From the NCBI GenBank assembly GCA_001936135.1, contig CP012818.1, positions 248,001-312,000 on the forward strand: a stretch of DNA of 64,000 nt. The letters run 5' to 3'. This stretch comes from Saccharomycopsis fibuligera x Saccharomycopsis cf. fibuligera (lineage: Eukaryota; Ascomycota; Saccharomycetes; Ascoideales; Saccharomycopsidaceae). The first letter of the stretch is position 1. Each line of letters begins with the position of its first letter. Under the pieces are notes generated by a model. It was not told where the DNA came from and ran no database searches. It saw only the letters and a list, made by a program, of their open reading frames with translations. Of the stretch, positions 1 to 9,900 are shown piece by piece. The position numbers were made by a program, and so were the translations under genes.

Positions 1-1
1 C

Positions 2-961
2 GATCCAGATGTGCTATCATATCCCAGCATAACTGAGTCAACAGCAACTGTGGCAACATCAATGGAGTTTTCTTCTACAGATACCTCCGTCGAAGAGAGT
101 ATTTTCACCAATGTCTCCAATTTTGTTTATGGAGGAAACGATAGTAATAGCAACAGTAGCGACAATACTAACCAGATACCCAACTTTGATATTATTATTC
201 GTGATTTTGGCACTGGTCCTAACTGCAATTACAGCTATCCCTCAACCAATTTGGGTCACCCAAAAAACAAAATTGTAAGCTATAAAACAGACAGGTACCG
301 TGGCACCAGTAGCAATAACACTAATAGCAGCAGTGGCAGCAAATCGAATAACATCGGAAACTTTCGTGGGCCAAAGTATGATAAACTACTGCGAGAATTA
401 ACAAACGCCGGATTATTCATGGATGGAGCAGATGAAGAATCAGGGGAAGCTGCTGTGACAATGGCAACCTCGATTGCTCCAACGCTCAATGCTGCTAGAA
501 GACCAGAAGCAGAAAGACACCATGGTATACCGGATGTGGACATTGACATGTTGAGCCGATATGTTGATCTTGATTCTGATACTAATGACAACGATACTGA
601 GGAAGAAGAAGCTAAAGGCAGTGAAAATATAATTCAAGCTATTATTGAGGTGATAGGGATGACTAATAAAGGCAACAAAGATGCTGGCATTCTCGCAACG
701 GGCGCAGAAACAACGGTCTTACCTGCCAGAGGGGATTGTGGTTGTAATTATCCCGTTGTTAACAAATGTGATGTCAGAGGTAATAACTGTGATATTTCCA
801 GACTTGAGCCACTGTTCAGCTTGACAAGCTCCCGCATATCAAAGTCGCCAATCTTAAGTTCACCACCAACATCAAGAGGTGAGTCAAGTGCTGGATCAGA
901 TGCATACTCACTGGCATTGACTTCTCCAGAGGTAGAAACTTTTGGCAAGAAGGCACATTAA
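2..961 (+). CDS. C-terminal part of an unrecognised protein (5' end outside window)
   Basis: The frame is open from base 2 with no ATG before it. The first possible start in the stretch is only a GTG, so this is the 3' part of a gene that begins left of the window; about 319 residues are visible. The protein is low in complexity: Ser/Asn/Thr-rich blocks, an Asn/Ser run near residues 45-55, a stretch near residues 185-205 made largely of Asp, Asn and Glu, and a Ser-rich tail ending GKKAH. No membrane segment, zinc finger or enzyme motif is visible, apart from a small Cys cluster (DCGCNY, then CDVRGNNC) near residues 245-262 that does not match a finger I know. It ends just before a 30-nt A run. 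I do not recognise the family; a regulatory protein is possible but not shown. Confidence 0.7.
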   Translation, partial: DPDVLSYPSITESTATVATSMEFSSTDTSVEESIFTNVSNFVYGGNDSNSNSSDNTNQIPNFDIIIRDFGTGPNCNYSYPSTNLGHPKNKIVSYKTDRYRGTSSNNTNSSSGSKSNNIGNFRGPKYDKLLRELTNAGLFMDGADEESGEAAVTMATSIAPTLNAARRPEAERHHGIPDVDIDMLSRYVDLDSDTNDNDTEEEEAKGSENIIQAIIEVIGMTNKGNKDAGILATGAETTVLPARGDCGCNYPVVNKCDVRGNNCDISRLEPLFSLTSSRISKSPILSSPPTSRGESSAGSDAYSLALTSPEVETFGKKAH

Positions 962-1000
<39 letters not shown>

Positions 1001-1650
1001 GTAAAGTTCTTTAATTTTGCTATCCTTCTGTTGGTCGCAAAAACAATGTATTGACCTTACATTTGCTATCCATTTTTTTCTTTCTTTTTTTTTTTTTTTT
1101 TTTTTTTCTTTTTCTTTTTGGTTATAGTTTTAGTTATACTTTGAATTTTTTGGTGTGGTTTTTAGTTTCTCTTTTGTTTTTGTTCGTTTAGACTTTTTAT
1201 GTTGTTATTGAATTTGTTTGTTTGACCTTGCTTTGTACAGGTTTTATTTCTTTCTAAATACACTATAGTACCGCTAAATTGATTATGCCATTTAAAAATT
1301 CCTCTTTGACCCAATTGCATAGATAGTTTGTCAACAGCTGCCCATCCATCTGTTCTTGCTGTGATGATGATCATCAATGCTTTTGCGTCAAATAATAACA
1401 CATTCTGGAAAATAGGAACGCATGGTAGTTCTTTTAGTAAGTTTGGAGTGGAATAGGGTTCAGCAGACTGGGCACGTGGACAACTTGAACAAAAACATAT
1501 TTGATATTGACATCCCTATAATCCCCCATCATCACGAATATTGTTAAACGCCCTTCCCAGAAAACAGATGATACGCTAAAAAATCTTCATCAAGGCAACG
1601 GCTAATGCTCACATAAATTATCGGTTAATTTAGCCCACACGCGATGGCAA
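962..1650. other. Intergenic spacer
   Basis: Spacer between two + strand genes. It holds the A(30) run at 968-997, a T-rich block near 1080-1120 and the promoter of the PalH-type gene. The 79-aa minus-strand reading frame at 1162-1401 has no recognisable domain and is not called. Confidence 0.6.
968..997. repeat. A(30) homopolymer
   Basis: Uninterrupted run of 30 A just after the stop codon of the partial gene. It is one of five runs of about 30 or more in the window. Confidence 0.9.
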
Positions 1651-1739
1651 ATGGAAAAACTAAAGCTTCTCCAAGATTTTGCCAACAACGATCTCAACTG
1701 CTCCCTCTACATCCTCTTGAACGGCTACATTGCTTATAA
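1644..1739 (+). promoter_or_regulatory. Upstream ORF overlapping the PalH-type gene start
   Basis: An ATG at 1644 lies 7 nt before the main ATG (1651) in another frame. It opens a 31-codon frame that stops with TAA at 1737-1739, inside the main coding sequence. If ribosomes use the first ATG, output of the main protein would fall. The short distance may instead allow leaky scanning. Confidence 0.4.
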
Positions 1740-3678
1740 TGCGTCGACTTCCAATTCTAACTCACCATCAAACTCATTCACCAACACTACTTTAAGTTAT
1801 CCTTATTTCTTTCTTACAAACTGTTCTGACTCTACCTCTTATTATACCGGGCCTTTACAGCTCTCCGAACTCTATGACAATCTTACTGCTCACAATGATG
1901 GTACCTTACTCCGAGACCCCTTCAGCAATGGCTTCATCTCCGTATGCTATATTGTCAGTGCCATCACTGTAGCTGCTTGGTCCTTAGTGCTATTACTTGT
2001 ATTATCCACAACTACCAAATCCCGCATCACTAGCTTTTTGACTCTTTTTTATGCCATCACCATTTCAGTTGTGCTTCTGAAAACAACTACGTTGCTTGAT
2101 CGGCAATTCTTCTTTAATTATCAAAACGCAGACCAGTTTGCCTCTGAAGTTCTTGAGTCAAATGTGTCTATTGCATTCACTATCATTGTGCGACTCTTAA
2201 CAGTTATTGCTTGGGGAGAGATTTTGGTATATGTATTTTCTATTAAACGCAAGATGCTCATTCGCAACTGTACCGCATTCAGCTTTTTGCTCTTATTGCT
2301 ATTCAACGTGCTTTATTACGCTTACGCAAAAGAAGACAACCACAGTACTGATAACTACACTAATTTTCATCACAATAATGGTATCCATAAACAGTATGGG
2401 AAGGTGGAGCGGTTTTTCGAAGTAATGGTTTGTGTCATTGATTTGACAATATACTGCGTGTTTTGCGTCACCATGTACTGCTACATTTACTGGAAAAGAG
2501 CATTTGCTTTCATTGGATCAATTATTTGCTTGACTATTTTTACTGGAGTGCTTTTGCTCTGTCCTATAGTTTTCTACTTGGCTTATGTAATTAGTAACAA
2601 GGTAAATAATTGGTCCTCGTTGTTGTCTTATTTCTTCCCTGTGTTAATCAATATATTGGTGTGGGAGTTAGTTTATAAGGTGCAAAAGCTCGAGAAAATC
2701 AATGAATCAAAAACCATTTTAGGAAGAGCAATTTCCAACGATGAATTTTCGGTGACAAATCATAAAAGAGCAGGTGTTGGCAATGATAGAAATGGCGATA
2801 ATGACAACGGTTGGGATCCGTCTTTTTCAAGTTATCACTTCAAAAATCCAATTTTGAAAAGTCGATACCGTAACAAGTTGAAAAGTATGGTGAGATTGCA
2901 GGCTATTCCAAGGTCCAGTAATTTAAATAAGGGTAGCAGAGATCAAAGAGAGGAGAATGGACCTGATCCAAATTATAGCGCTAATAATATGTGTGATATT
3001 GATAATCCCGATAGTGATAGTGAAACCCATAATGGCGACGTAAACGACAACACTAAAGATCGCAATAGACCTCGAGCCAATAACAAAGTCAAACAGGACA
3101 GCAAAAACAGCATAACTAACAGATTTACCAAAACCATTAACATTCCCGGTATTCGTCCAAGTCGGAACTGGGGCCGGGGTGTGTATAACATTAACAAAAA
3201 ACATAAAAATAAGACCAAGATAAAACGTCATGGTGACGGTATTGTCAATATCAATGACAATGGAAATAACATTCTTTTACATAATTTAACAGAAATTCAG
3301 GTAGCTACGCCTGTCAACGATACAACAACAACAACCGCATCACCTACGATTGGATACGGCAGCACTCCAGTAAATGTAGGCACTAACTTGGGAATATTTA
3401 GTTTTGGCAACAGAAATAACGAAAATTACAGCCGAAATAGTGGCAGCCATGCTGTCAAGGAAAGTGATGATAATAATAATGGAAGGAATAAAACTTCTAA
3501 CAACGGCCGTCATAATGGTAAGGAAGACAATGATGATAATCGTAATTATCATAATCTGAGTAACAGTAATATCGATCTTAGTCTTAGAGAAGTCAATGAT
3601 GACACACCAAGTCAGATTGGTAGTGCGCCTCAGGAAACAGTGATTACCGGGGCGATTGAGTATCAGCATCAACATTAA
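1651..3678 (+). CDS. PalH/Rim21/Dfg16-family alkaline pH sensor, seven-pass membrane protein
   Basis: Predicted plasma-membrane sensor of the Rim101/PacC ambient pH pathway. The 675-aa protein has an N-terminal outside segment with NxS/T sites. It then has about seven hydrophobic segments: roughly residues 90-115, 123-147, 172-197, 205-226, 256-280, 284-310 and 320-343. A long hydrophilic Asn/Asp-rich cytosolic tail (about 345-675) follows. Just after TM7 is the block KLEKINESKTILGRAISND, which resembles the conserved stretch after the last TM in PalH/Rim21 proteins ('LGR' plus an acidic turn). In the family, sensors recruit the arrestin Rim8 and ESCRT, leading to proteolysis of Rim101. Yeasts carry two paralogues, RIM21 and DFG16, and I cannot tell from sequence alone which this is, so no symbol is given. 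An overlapping upstream ATG sits 7 nt before the start. Confidence 0.75.
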   Translation: MEKLKLLQDFANNDLNCSLYILLNGYIAYNASTSNSNSPSNSFTNTTLSYPYFFLTNCSDSTSYYTGPLQLSELYDNLTAHNDGTLLRDPFSNGFISVCYIVSAITVAAWSLVLLLVLSTTTKSRITSFLTLFYAITISVVLLKTTTLLDRQFFFNYQNADQFASEVLESNVSIAFTIIVRLLTVIAWGEILVYVFSIKRKMLIRNCTAFSFLLLLLFNVLYYAYAKEDNHSTDNYTNFHHNNGIHKQYGKVERFFEVMVCVIDLTIYCVFCVTMYCYIYWKRAFAFIGSIICLTIFTGVLLLCPIVFYLAYVISNKVNNWSSLLSYFFPVLINILVWELVYKVQKLEKINESKTILGRAISNDEFSVTNHKRAGVGNDRNGDNDNGWDPSFSSYHFKNPILKSRYRNKLKSMVRLQAIPRSSNLNKGSRDQREENGPDPNYSANNMCDIDNPDSDSETHNGDVNDNTKDRNRPRANNKVKQDSKNSITNRFTKTINIPGIRPSRNWGRGVYNINKKHKNKTKIKRHGDGIVNINDNGNNILLHNLTEIQVATPVNDTTTTTASPTIGYGSTPVNVGTNLGIFSFGNRNNENYSRNSGSHAVKESDDNNNGRNKTSNNGRHNGKEDNDDNRNYHNLSNSNIDLSLREVNDDTPSQIGSAPQETVITGAIEYQHQH

Positions 3679-3765
3679 CATTATCGATGGCAGAAATAAC
3701 TTAGGAAAGTTGCTGCAAAAGTGTCTCAATGAGTGTGTGCAAGGTAAATGGGCCTATTTTTTGCT

Positions 3766-3766
<1 letters not shown>

Positions 3767-3800
<34 letters not shown>
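3767..3800. repeat. T(34) homopolymer
   Basis: Uninterrupted run of 34 T about 90 bp after the stop of the PalH-type gene. Confidence 0.9.
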
Positions 3801-3802
<2 letters not shown>

Positions 3803-4687
3803 TTTATTAATCTTTCTTTTTATGGTTTCGAAATTTAAATTCATTTTCAGGTTTAGGTTTGATTTTTTATAATTATCAGTTGCTTACATTTTGATTTTTT
3901 ATCTGCTTTTAATTTCTGTTTCACTTTTTTTAACTCCGTCTTCTACTATTTCTCACAAATGCTTAGTCTTGGGTTTTCTTTGGTTTTGTGCGATAATTTT
4001 TCTCTTATTTTTTTCTTCTATTCTCTTGTTAGTTTTCTTGCTATAAGTTAGTTTCATTCAATCTGTTCCTATTTACCATTTTCAGCAGACTGTTTTTGTA
4101 TGTAAAAATAATCTATTTCTAATTACCAGCAAACTTGTTTATACTACCTAAACATGGTTTGCCATACGTTAAATTTTTTCGGTACAGTAGATCTAGTTTG
4201 TTTCTCTCAAATCAATTTTTCTTTCCAAATTCTCGACGTACGGAACATATTTCAACCTTCCCGCCTTCACTGGAACCGAAGAACTGCTCTACTTTACAAC
4301 TTTTCCAAAAGAATTTTTTTTTCAAGTTTACGCATTGTGCTCCTTTTATATTCATGTCAACATTTTATAATATCTATGTTCGTGGGCTGTGTGTTACATA
4401 AGCCTGCACAGAGGTATGATGCTCCTTTCACGTGCCTCTTTGGGGACCGGAGTCTCAAAACTACTATTTAACATCTGTGACCGTCGAAAGCCTCTTAATG
4501 TATTATTAGAACTCTTACTATTTCCCAACATATTGAATCACGCTAATGTATTGATAGAGTTCAGTAACTATTATATTACTGCCGTTGCTTGTAACGATAG
4601 TTAATGAAACCAGGTCCCGATCCCACCCCCAAGTACATACCGACGGAGAGCTTTATATTGTTGTATTTTGATAATAACCAGATAGGA

Positions 4688-4726
4688 CTTGTAAGGTTCT
4701 TGTAAGGTTCTTGTAAGGTTCTTGTA
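4688..4726. repeat. 11-bp tandem repeat, about 3.5 copies
   Basis: Unit CTTGTAAGGTT at 4688-4698, 4699-4709 and 4710-4720, then six more bases of a fourth copy. The three full units are identical, pointing to recent slippage. Confidence 0.9.
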
Positions 4727-5145
4727 TTCGTTCGCTTATTTTTATATCTCTTTCTCCTTCTGTTTTCCTTCCTTCGTACTTGTCCTGTCTTCAGTATTTT
4801 TATTTATACATATCATTTGCTTTTTGTATTAACTATGTGTGCAGACATACTACATCACCGTCATGACTTTCACACCATAGTGTTGGTATACAACCATTCC
4901 GTTCACTTAATTACCTAAGCTACTACTAATACAGGACACGTTAGCGTTGATAATCGTGCTGCTTAATTTTTCTCATTCTTGTTTTTCTTTAATTTTCATA
5001 TCAAATAGAAACTGGAAACGGTAGACAATAATAGACATACCCAGAAGACAGTTACAAGGAAGCGAACTTTATATAGGGTGAAAGATCTTTTTTGTTTCTC
5101 ACCTTCTTGTCGTTTTTTAATACACCAAGTCTGAACGCATAAGCT

Positions 5146-6741
5146 ATGAAGCTTTATTGCCATTCTTTAATATCGTTTCTTTCTGCCATTTGTGTGCTTT
5201 TCGGCACCTTGACCATTGCCAGCAGCAGCGCCAGTGGTGGTGCCAGCGGCAATGTCAAAGAAACCCAAATTGATGAAAGCAATATTCCACCAAGTTGGCA
5301 AAACATTGACATTGAAAGAACGCTAGATGTCAGTAAAGCATATGTTAAAGAAGTTTTGAACATTAATACGAAAAACATTGACTCTACTCCAATTAGTGAA
5401 TACATTCACCCATTGCCTAAGCTGCTCACTGATGATTATGCTTTAATTTTGGCTACAACGGGACCAAAGGGTCAATTCATGGTACCAACTAGTGTTTTTA
5501 ATAATTCTGAAAATGCCGAATCACCGTACAATTACTTGGTCTTGAAATTTCCTGCTCCAGTGGCACCTGATGCCACTATCAATCTTCAATTGCAATTCGT
5601 TTACTTGCATCAATTGAAACCAGTTCCTGATCAAATTGAGTTAAATGATGCTCAATCCTTATTGTTAAAAACTTTCAAGTATCCAGTTTCTGCATACCAT
5701 ACCGAGAAATACAAATTGCAAATCGTGGGTACTGATGATGGGAAAGCTCAAGATTTGAATGCTGATAAATCTAACCAAGGCTTACCAGAATTGAAGCCGG
5801 GCCAAAATAAGGGGAACTTTGCTATTTTTGAAGCAGATGGCGAAATTGAGCCATTTACGGTTGAATATTCTAGCTTTTTATTTCTCAGAAATAAGCCTTT
5901 AGCTAATGTTGAGCATTTGCATAGAGACATTTGGATTTCTCATTGGGGTAATTCATTGTCCTTTGAAGAGACTTATGAACTCACTAATCATGTGGGCAAA
6001 TTAAAAAGTGGGTTTTCCAGATTAGATTGGATGAGAAGCCAATATCAGATGCAAGTTGGTCCTCATATTATTGCTCTTGATATGGAATTACCACAAAACT
6101 TTAGAGAAAGTTACTATGTCGATTTGGTGGGCAATGTGTCTACTTCCAAAATCATCAAGAATCACTTAGTCTTGAAACCAAGATATCCAATTTTTGGCGG
6201 CTGGAATTATAACTTCACCATTGGATGGACCCATGATTTGCAAGATTTTGTCAAGCAAGCTCAAGAATCCAAAGAAACATTCTTAGCTAAAGTTCCATTA
6301 CTTAATGGCCACCAAGACGTTTCCTATAATAATGTCAAGGTATCCTTTTACTTGCCTGAAGGAGCTGAACTTTTGGATATTGCATCACCAATCCCATATG
6401 AAAGTTATAATACTAGCTTAGTTAAGTCATACTTAGATTTTTCTGGCCATACTAAGGTTACCATCACTTACAAGAACTTGGTGGACGAATTTAGACACTC
6501 TGATATCATTGTCAAGTACAAATATACCATTAATGACTATTACAGAAAACCATTCATAATAGGCACATTCTTGTTTATTGCTTTGATTTCATACTTGTTG
6601 TTATCTTGGATTAATGTCAGCATTGATCCTACTGGTGCTACCTCTGCTGATGCTTATCAAAAGATTAAAGATGTGGGTGATATTGAAGAAGACGAAAAAG
6701 AATTGATTGATGAGAAAAAGGAGCTAAAAGTCAAAAAATGA
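5146..6741 (+). CDS. OST1: Oligosaccharyltransferase alpha subunit (ribophorin I)
   Basis: Subunit of the ER oligosaccharyltransferase that moves the 14-sugar glycan from dolichol to Asn in nascent proteins. The 531-aa product starts with a signal peptide (about 1-26) and has a long lumenal ribophorin I domain. Family-typical blocks are visible: FPAPVAPDATINLQLQFVY, HWGNSLSFEETYELTN and GFSRLDW. One membrane anchor lies near residues 470-490 (TFLFIALISYLLLSWINV), followed by a short, highly charged Lys/Glu cytosolic tail. S. cerevisiae Ost1 is somewhat shorter; the extra length is mainly at the ends. The start is the first ATG after a TATA-like box and pyrimidine tract. Assignment is firm from these blocks and the topology. 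Confidence 0.95.
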   Translation: MKLYCHSLISFLSAICVLFGTLTIASSSASGGASGNVKETQIDESNIPPSWQNIDIERTLDVSKAYVKEVLNINTKNIDSTPISEYIHPLPKLLTDDYALILATTGPKGQFMVPTSVFNNSENAESPYNYLVLKFPAPVAPDATINLQLQFVYLHQLKPVPDQIELNDAQSLLLKTFKYPVSAYHTEKYKLQIVGTDDGKAQDLNADKSNQGLPELKPGQNKGNFAIFEADGEIEPFTVEYSSFLFLRNKPLANVEHLHRDIWISHWGNSLSFEETYELTNHVGKLKSGFSRLDWMRSQYQMQVGPHIIALDMELPQNFRESYYVDLVGNVSTSKIIKNHLVLKPRYPIFGGWNYNFTIGWTHDLQDFVKQAQESKETFLAKVPLLNGHQDVSYNNVKVSFYLPEGAELLDIASPIPYESYNTSLVKSYLDFSGHTKVTITYKNLVDEFRHSDIIVKYKYTINDYYRKPFIIGTFLFIALISYLLLSWINVSIDPTGATSADAYQKIKDVGDIEEDEKELIDEKKELKVKK

Positions 6742-7234
6742 GAATTAAAAATGAAAGAAAAAAATGTAAATTCGAAACCAATTTTTTTATAAGTTTTATA
6801 AATTTTATAAACAAGTGCTATGTGTTGATATATATGCATAAGTTATTGTTTTATATTTTGTTTGCTTTCTTTTGTAGAAGTACAGCCTAATCAGGTTTTG
6901 GGTTAGTCAGGTCTTGCTTATTTAAATAATTTTTGGCTATCAATGTTAACAATTTGTATTATGGTGCTTACAAGCATCCGATCTACTATTCATGCAAATA
7001 TATCCGGGTAATCTGATTACTAGCGATACTGCGACACATTTTTTCTTTTTTTTTTTTATTTTTATTTATTTTTTTTTTCGGTCTGCTACCACTACAGTGG
7101 TAATCTGAAAAAATAAATTTACATTAGATAATATGAACATCGTGAGCTGCGCTTCAAATATAAGTCAGATCATACTTTTATATTATCAGAGTATTATAAT
7201 TTGACCATAGCCCAGTATCGCTTACATACACCAA
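6742..7234. other. Intergenic spacer with RIO1 promoter
   Basis: It contains T-rich tracts (7038-7079) and two inverted-repeat elements described separately. Nothing coding is seen. Confidence 0.6.
7007..7107. promoter_or_regulatory. Paired inverted-repeat motifs in the RIO1 promoter
   Basis: GTAATC-T-GATTAC (7008-7020) is a perfect 13-bp palindrome with a one-base centre. TACCACT-AC-AGTGGTA (7087-7102) is a 16-bp one. The string GGTAATCTG occurs in both places (7007-7015 and 7099-7107). The second lies about 130 bp before the RIO1 ATG. The binding factor is unknown. Confidence 0.45.
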
Positions 7235-8920
7235 ATGGAGTTTTCAGATCCAAAACCAAGTTCCACAGTGGAATCCTCTTTTGCTAGTTTATCGATCCAG
7301 TCTGAAGATAAACACCACCAGCATTATGATAAAGAACGATTACTGGACTCCGTAAGCGAATCAGATTCCAGCAGTGATGATGATAGTGATGATGATAGTG
7401 ATGATGATAGTGATGATGATAATGATGACAAAGAATTTCGCTATAAATATAGTAGTACAATTAACATAAGCAAAAGAAATAATAACCCAAAGGATACCAA
7501 AATTACTGATAACGATCACACTCAAATCACTAAATCTGAAAATGGTGAAATTTTGCAAAAGTACTCTGACAAGATTCGTGATGATTCGCAAGTTAAATCT
7601 GCCAAGATCGAGAAGGATAAAAGCGATAGGGCAACGGTGGAAAATGCTATTGACCCTAAGACATTTGCCCAATTAAACAAATTCATTAAAAATGGCACAT
7701 TGACAAAAATTGATGGATGCTTGAGTACTGGAAAAGAAGCCAATATTTACTACGGTATCAATGAAACCACTGATAAAGAATACGCTATTAAGGTATACAA
7801 GACATCTGTACTTGTATTCAAAGATCGTGAGCGTTACATCAATGGAGAGTTCCGATTTAAGAATTTCAAAAACAGCAACAAGATCAATGCTAGAAAATTG
7901 ATTAAAGTTTGGTCAGAGAAAGAATTTCGTAATTTGAAAAGATTAAAACTTTCAGGTTTTAATGTTCCCGAGCCTATTGATTTGAAATCAAATATTTTGT
8001 TAATGGAATTTTTGAGTGCTACTGAAGAAAAGGGCTGGCCTGCTCCCAAATTGAAAGATTACGAGTTTGCCGATGATGAAGAAGTTTTCAAGATATACAA
8101 GCTGATTGTGGTGAGTATGAGATTAATGTATCAGAAATGTAAATTGATTCATGCGGATTTGAGTGAATACAATTTGATTGTAAATCGTGGGAAGATTTTC
8201 ATTATTGATGTATCGCAATCCATTGATCCTTCTCATCCAATGGCTTTGGACTTTTTAAGAATGGATATTAAGAACATCAGTGATTACTTTAGCAAGAAGC
8301 GGAAAATTGCTACATTTATGGAAAAAGAAGTGTTTAAATTTATCACTGAAGATTACGAGCATGTGTTCTACGCATATAACAGCAACAAAAGTTTAGAAAT
8401 TGATGAAGCACTGCAAAAGTATGATGAAAACATTTTGGTTGAGTTGGTGGATAATTTGAAAATCAAAGAATCTGAAGAAGATGAGAAAGAAGACGAAATT
8501 TTTAGAAGTCTCCATTTGATGAGAAACTTGAATGATTTGGAAGAGGAAGATTTTGTCAAGTTTAGAGAAGGGAAAATTGATGTTTTTAAAAGTTTGGTAG
8601 TCGAAGACGGGATGCAGCAAAACAATAAACCAGCTCATGATTTGCAACAATCGAAAAGTGCTGCGAATGATAATGATAACGAAGAAGATGGAGTAGATGG
8701 GGAGTCAGGAGATGATCGTAGCGAAGAGGAGTCAGAAGGTGAATACTTAGATGACGATGAACGATTTGCTAAAAAAGAAGTCAAGGGCAAGAAATACGAA
8801 GATAAAGAAGCGAAAAAGCTCCGTAAAAGTCAAGTTAAGGAACAAAAACAAGAAAAGCGGAAAAATAAGATGAAGAAGCATGTTAAGCACAAGCTCATCA
8901 AGAAGTCCAGTAAGAAATAA
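7235..8920 (+). CDS. RIO1: RIO-type atypical protein kinase, 40S maturation
   Basis: Atypical Ser/Thr kinase/ATPase that acts late in cytoplasmic pre-40S maturation. The 561-aa protein opens with an acidic Ser/Asp region (about residues 40-66, repeated SDDD). The RIO domain follows: nucleotide loop STGKEANIYYG at 164-174, catalytic IHADLSEYN with Asp308, and metal-binding IIDVSQS with Asp325, followed by DPSHPMALDFLRMDI. The C-terminus has an acidic block and then a Lys-rich tail (about 515-561), as usual in Rio1. The STGKEAN loop marks Rio1 rather than Rio2, which has a winged helix absent here. Length exceeds S. cerevisiae Rio1 (484 aa) because of the acidic ends. One CTG codon (290) aligns to a non-conserved position. 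All catalytic residues are present. Confidence 0.95.
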   Translation: MEFSDPKPSSTVESSFASLSIQSEDKHHQHYDKERLLDSVSESDSSSDDDSDDDSDDDSDDDNDDKEFRYKYSSTINISKRNNNPKDTKITDNDHTQITKSENGEILQKYSDKIRDDSQVKSAKIEKDKSDRATVENAIDPKTFAQLNKFIKNGTLTKIDGCLSTGKEANIYYGINETTDKEYAIKVYKTSVLVFKDRERYINGEFRFKNFKNSNKINARKLIKVWSEKEFRNLKRLKLSGFNVPEPIDLKSNILLMEFLSATEEKGWPAPKLKDYEFADDEEVFKIYKLIVVSMRLMYQKCKLIHADLSEYNLIVNRGKIFIIDVSQSIDPSHPMALDFLRMDIKNISDYFSKKRKIATFMEKEVFKFITEDYEHVFYAYNSNKSLEIDEALQKYDENILVELVDNLKIKESEEDEKEDEIFRSLHLMRNLNDLEEEDFVKFREGKIDVFKSLVVEDGMQQNNKPAHDLQQSKSAANDNDNEEDGVDGESGDDRSEEESEGEYLDDDERFAKKEVKGKKYEDKEAKKLRKSQVKEQKQEKRKNKMKKHVKHKLIKKSSKK

Positions 8921-9900
8921 GTTGTTATTTGGCATGCTTTTATGGTAGGAATACTAAGGTAATTAGGCAATAAAAATAAACAAGTATTTTTTTTAAAAAA
9001 AAAAGGTAAAAAAAGCTCAAAAGGTTTAAACATTTGATTTTGTAGCTTGATGCAAATAACTAAAGTAAACACTCACATGTTTTGCGAATTTTTATGCCCA
9101 CTTGCTTGATTCTACTTGCTAGTTGAGAAGTAATCATTTGGCCTTGCGCCTGGTACGTGTGTGTGCACTTCTATGATGTAGTGTCCTTGTACCGCATTCG
9201 GCGTTGATAAAACATCTTCATCCTTACACCCACCCATACATCCTGATCGATACGGATTAGTACTTCACCCGCAAATGCTCAAATATACTCAACAATATTA
9301 GCATCACTACAGTTGCTTCCGAGACTCCTTGATTTCAAAGCTTTCTGAGGGGTTATTGCGTAATGGCAGATCTACTACCTTGGCATCCCCACTATGCTTT
9401 GGCAGCAACTGTAGCTGATGTAACTGTATAGTTAACTCTGGCCTGTATCCACGTGATACACTACGCTAATTAAGAAAAAACCGTTTTTGTGGCGACGGAT
9501 AAGCTGATATGGCACCGCCCAGCGATCGAAGCTGGCCCCCATTGCAATTGGAATTCTGGATTTTCAGCGTTTTCTCGAGGAACATCCTCGTACAAAAGGG
9601 GGCCACCCGGCGACAGCTGCCCGACACCATCCACCACAATTCTGCAGAGTGCGAACACCAGTTTATACGAGGATCGAGAACGGCCGCATCACCAGTGAAA
9701 ATATTATATTTATATCGCCTCATCCCATCTGTTTCTGTTTTCTCCCCCTGCTTTTTTACTTTCCCATTGAGTGCTTCGCTCTTCTTCCACTGTTAGATAC
9801 CAAAAATTCGACACTCAATCTTCTCTTTTTTGTTTTGTCCATATTCATTCTGCTTCAACTGACAATCTTCCATTTACAATTATTTCCATCTTCCACCATC
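8921..9900. other. Intergenic spacer and ERG13 promoter
   Basis: A GC-richer island (about 9485-9700) sits in an otherwise AT-rich promoter and is followed by a pyrimidine-rich 5' leader. A CACGTG hexamer lies near 9451 and an Upc2-type site at 9664-9670. Short frames on both strands in the island have no domains and are taken as by-products of its composition. Confidence 0.6.
9664..9670 (-). promoter_or_regulatory. Sterol response element (Upc2-type) in the ERG13 promoter
   Basis: TCGTATA on the minus strand, 231 bp before the ERG13 ATG. This heptamer is the known core bound by Upc2 at ergosterol genes in Saccharomyces and Candida. A near match, TCGTACA, lies close by at about 9589-9595. 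Function here is inferred from the motif and the gene. Confidence 0.5.

Larger units (their letters stand above)
3679..5145. other. Intergenic spacer, T-rich, promoter of OST1
   Basis: About 1.5 kb without a supported gene. It holds the T(34) run (3767-3800), the 11-bp tandem repeat at 4688-4726 and a TATA-like box near 5069-5078, about 70 bp before OST1. Three overlapping short frames at 4135-4604 have no domains and biased low-complexity composition, and are not called. Confidence 0.6.

Noticed and set aside
4135-4604. Three overlapping 71-105-codon frames upstream of OST1
   Set aside because: They overlap each other in different frames, are Phe/Ser-rich as expected from T-rich DNA, and show no domain.
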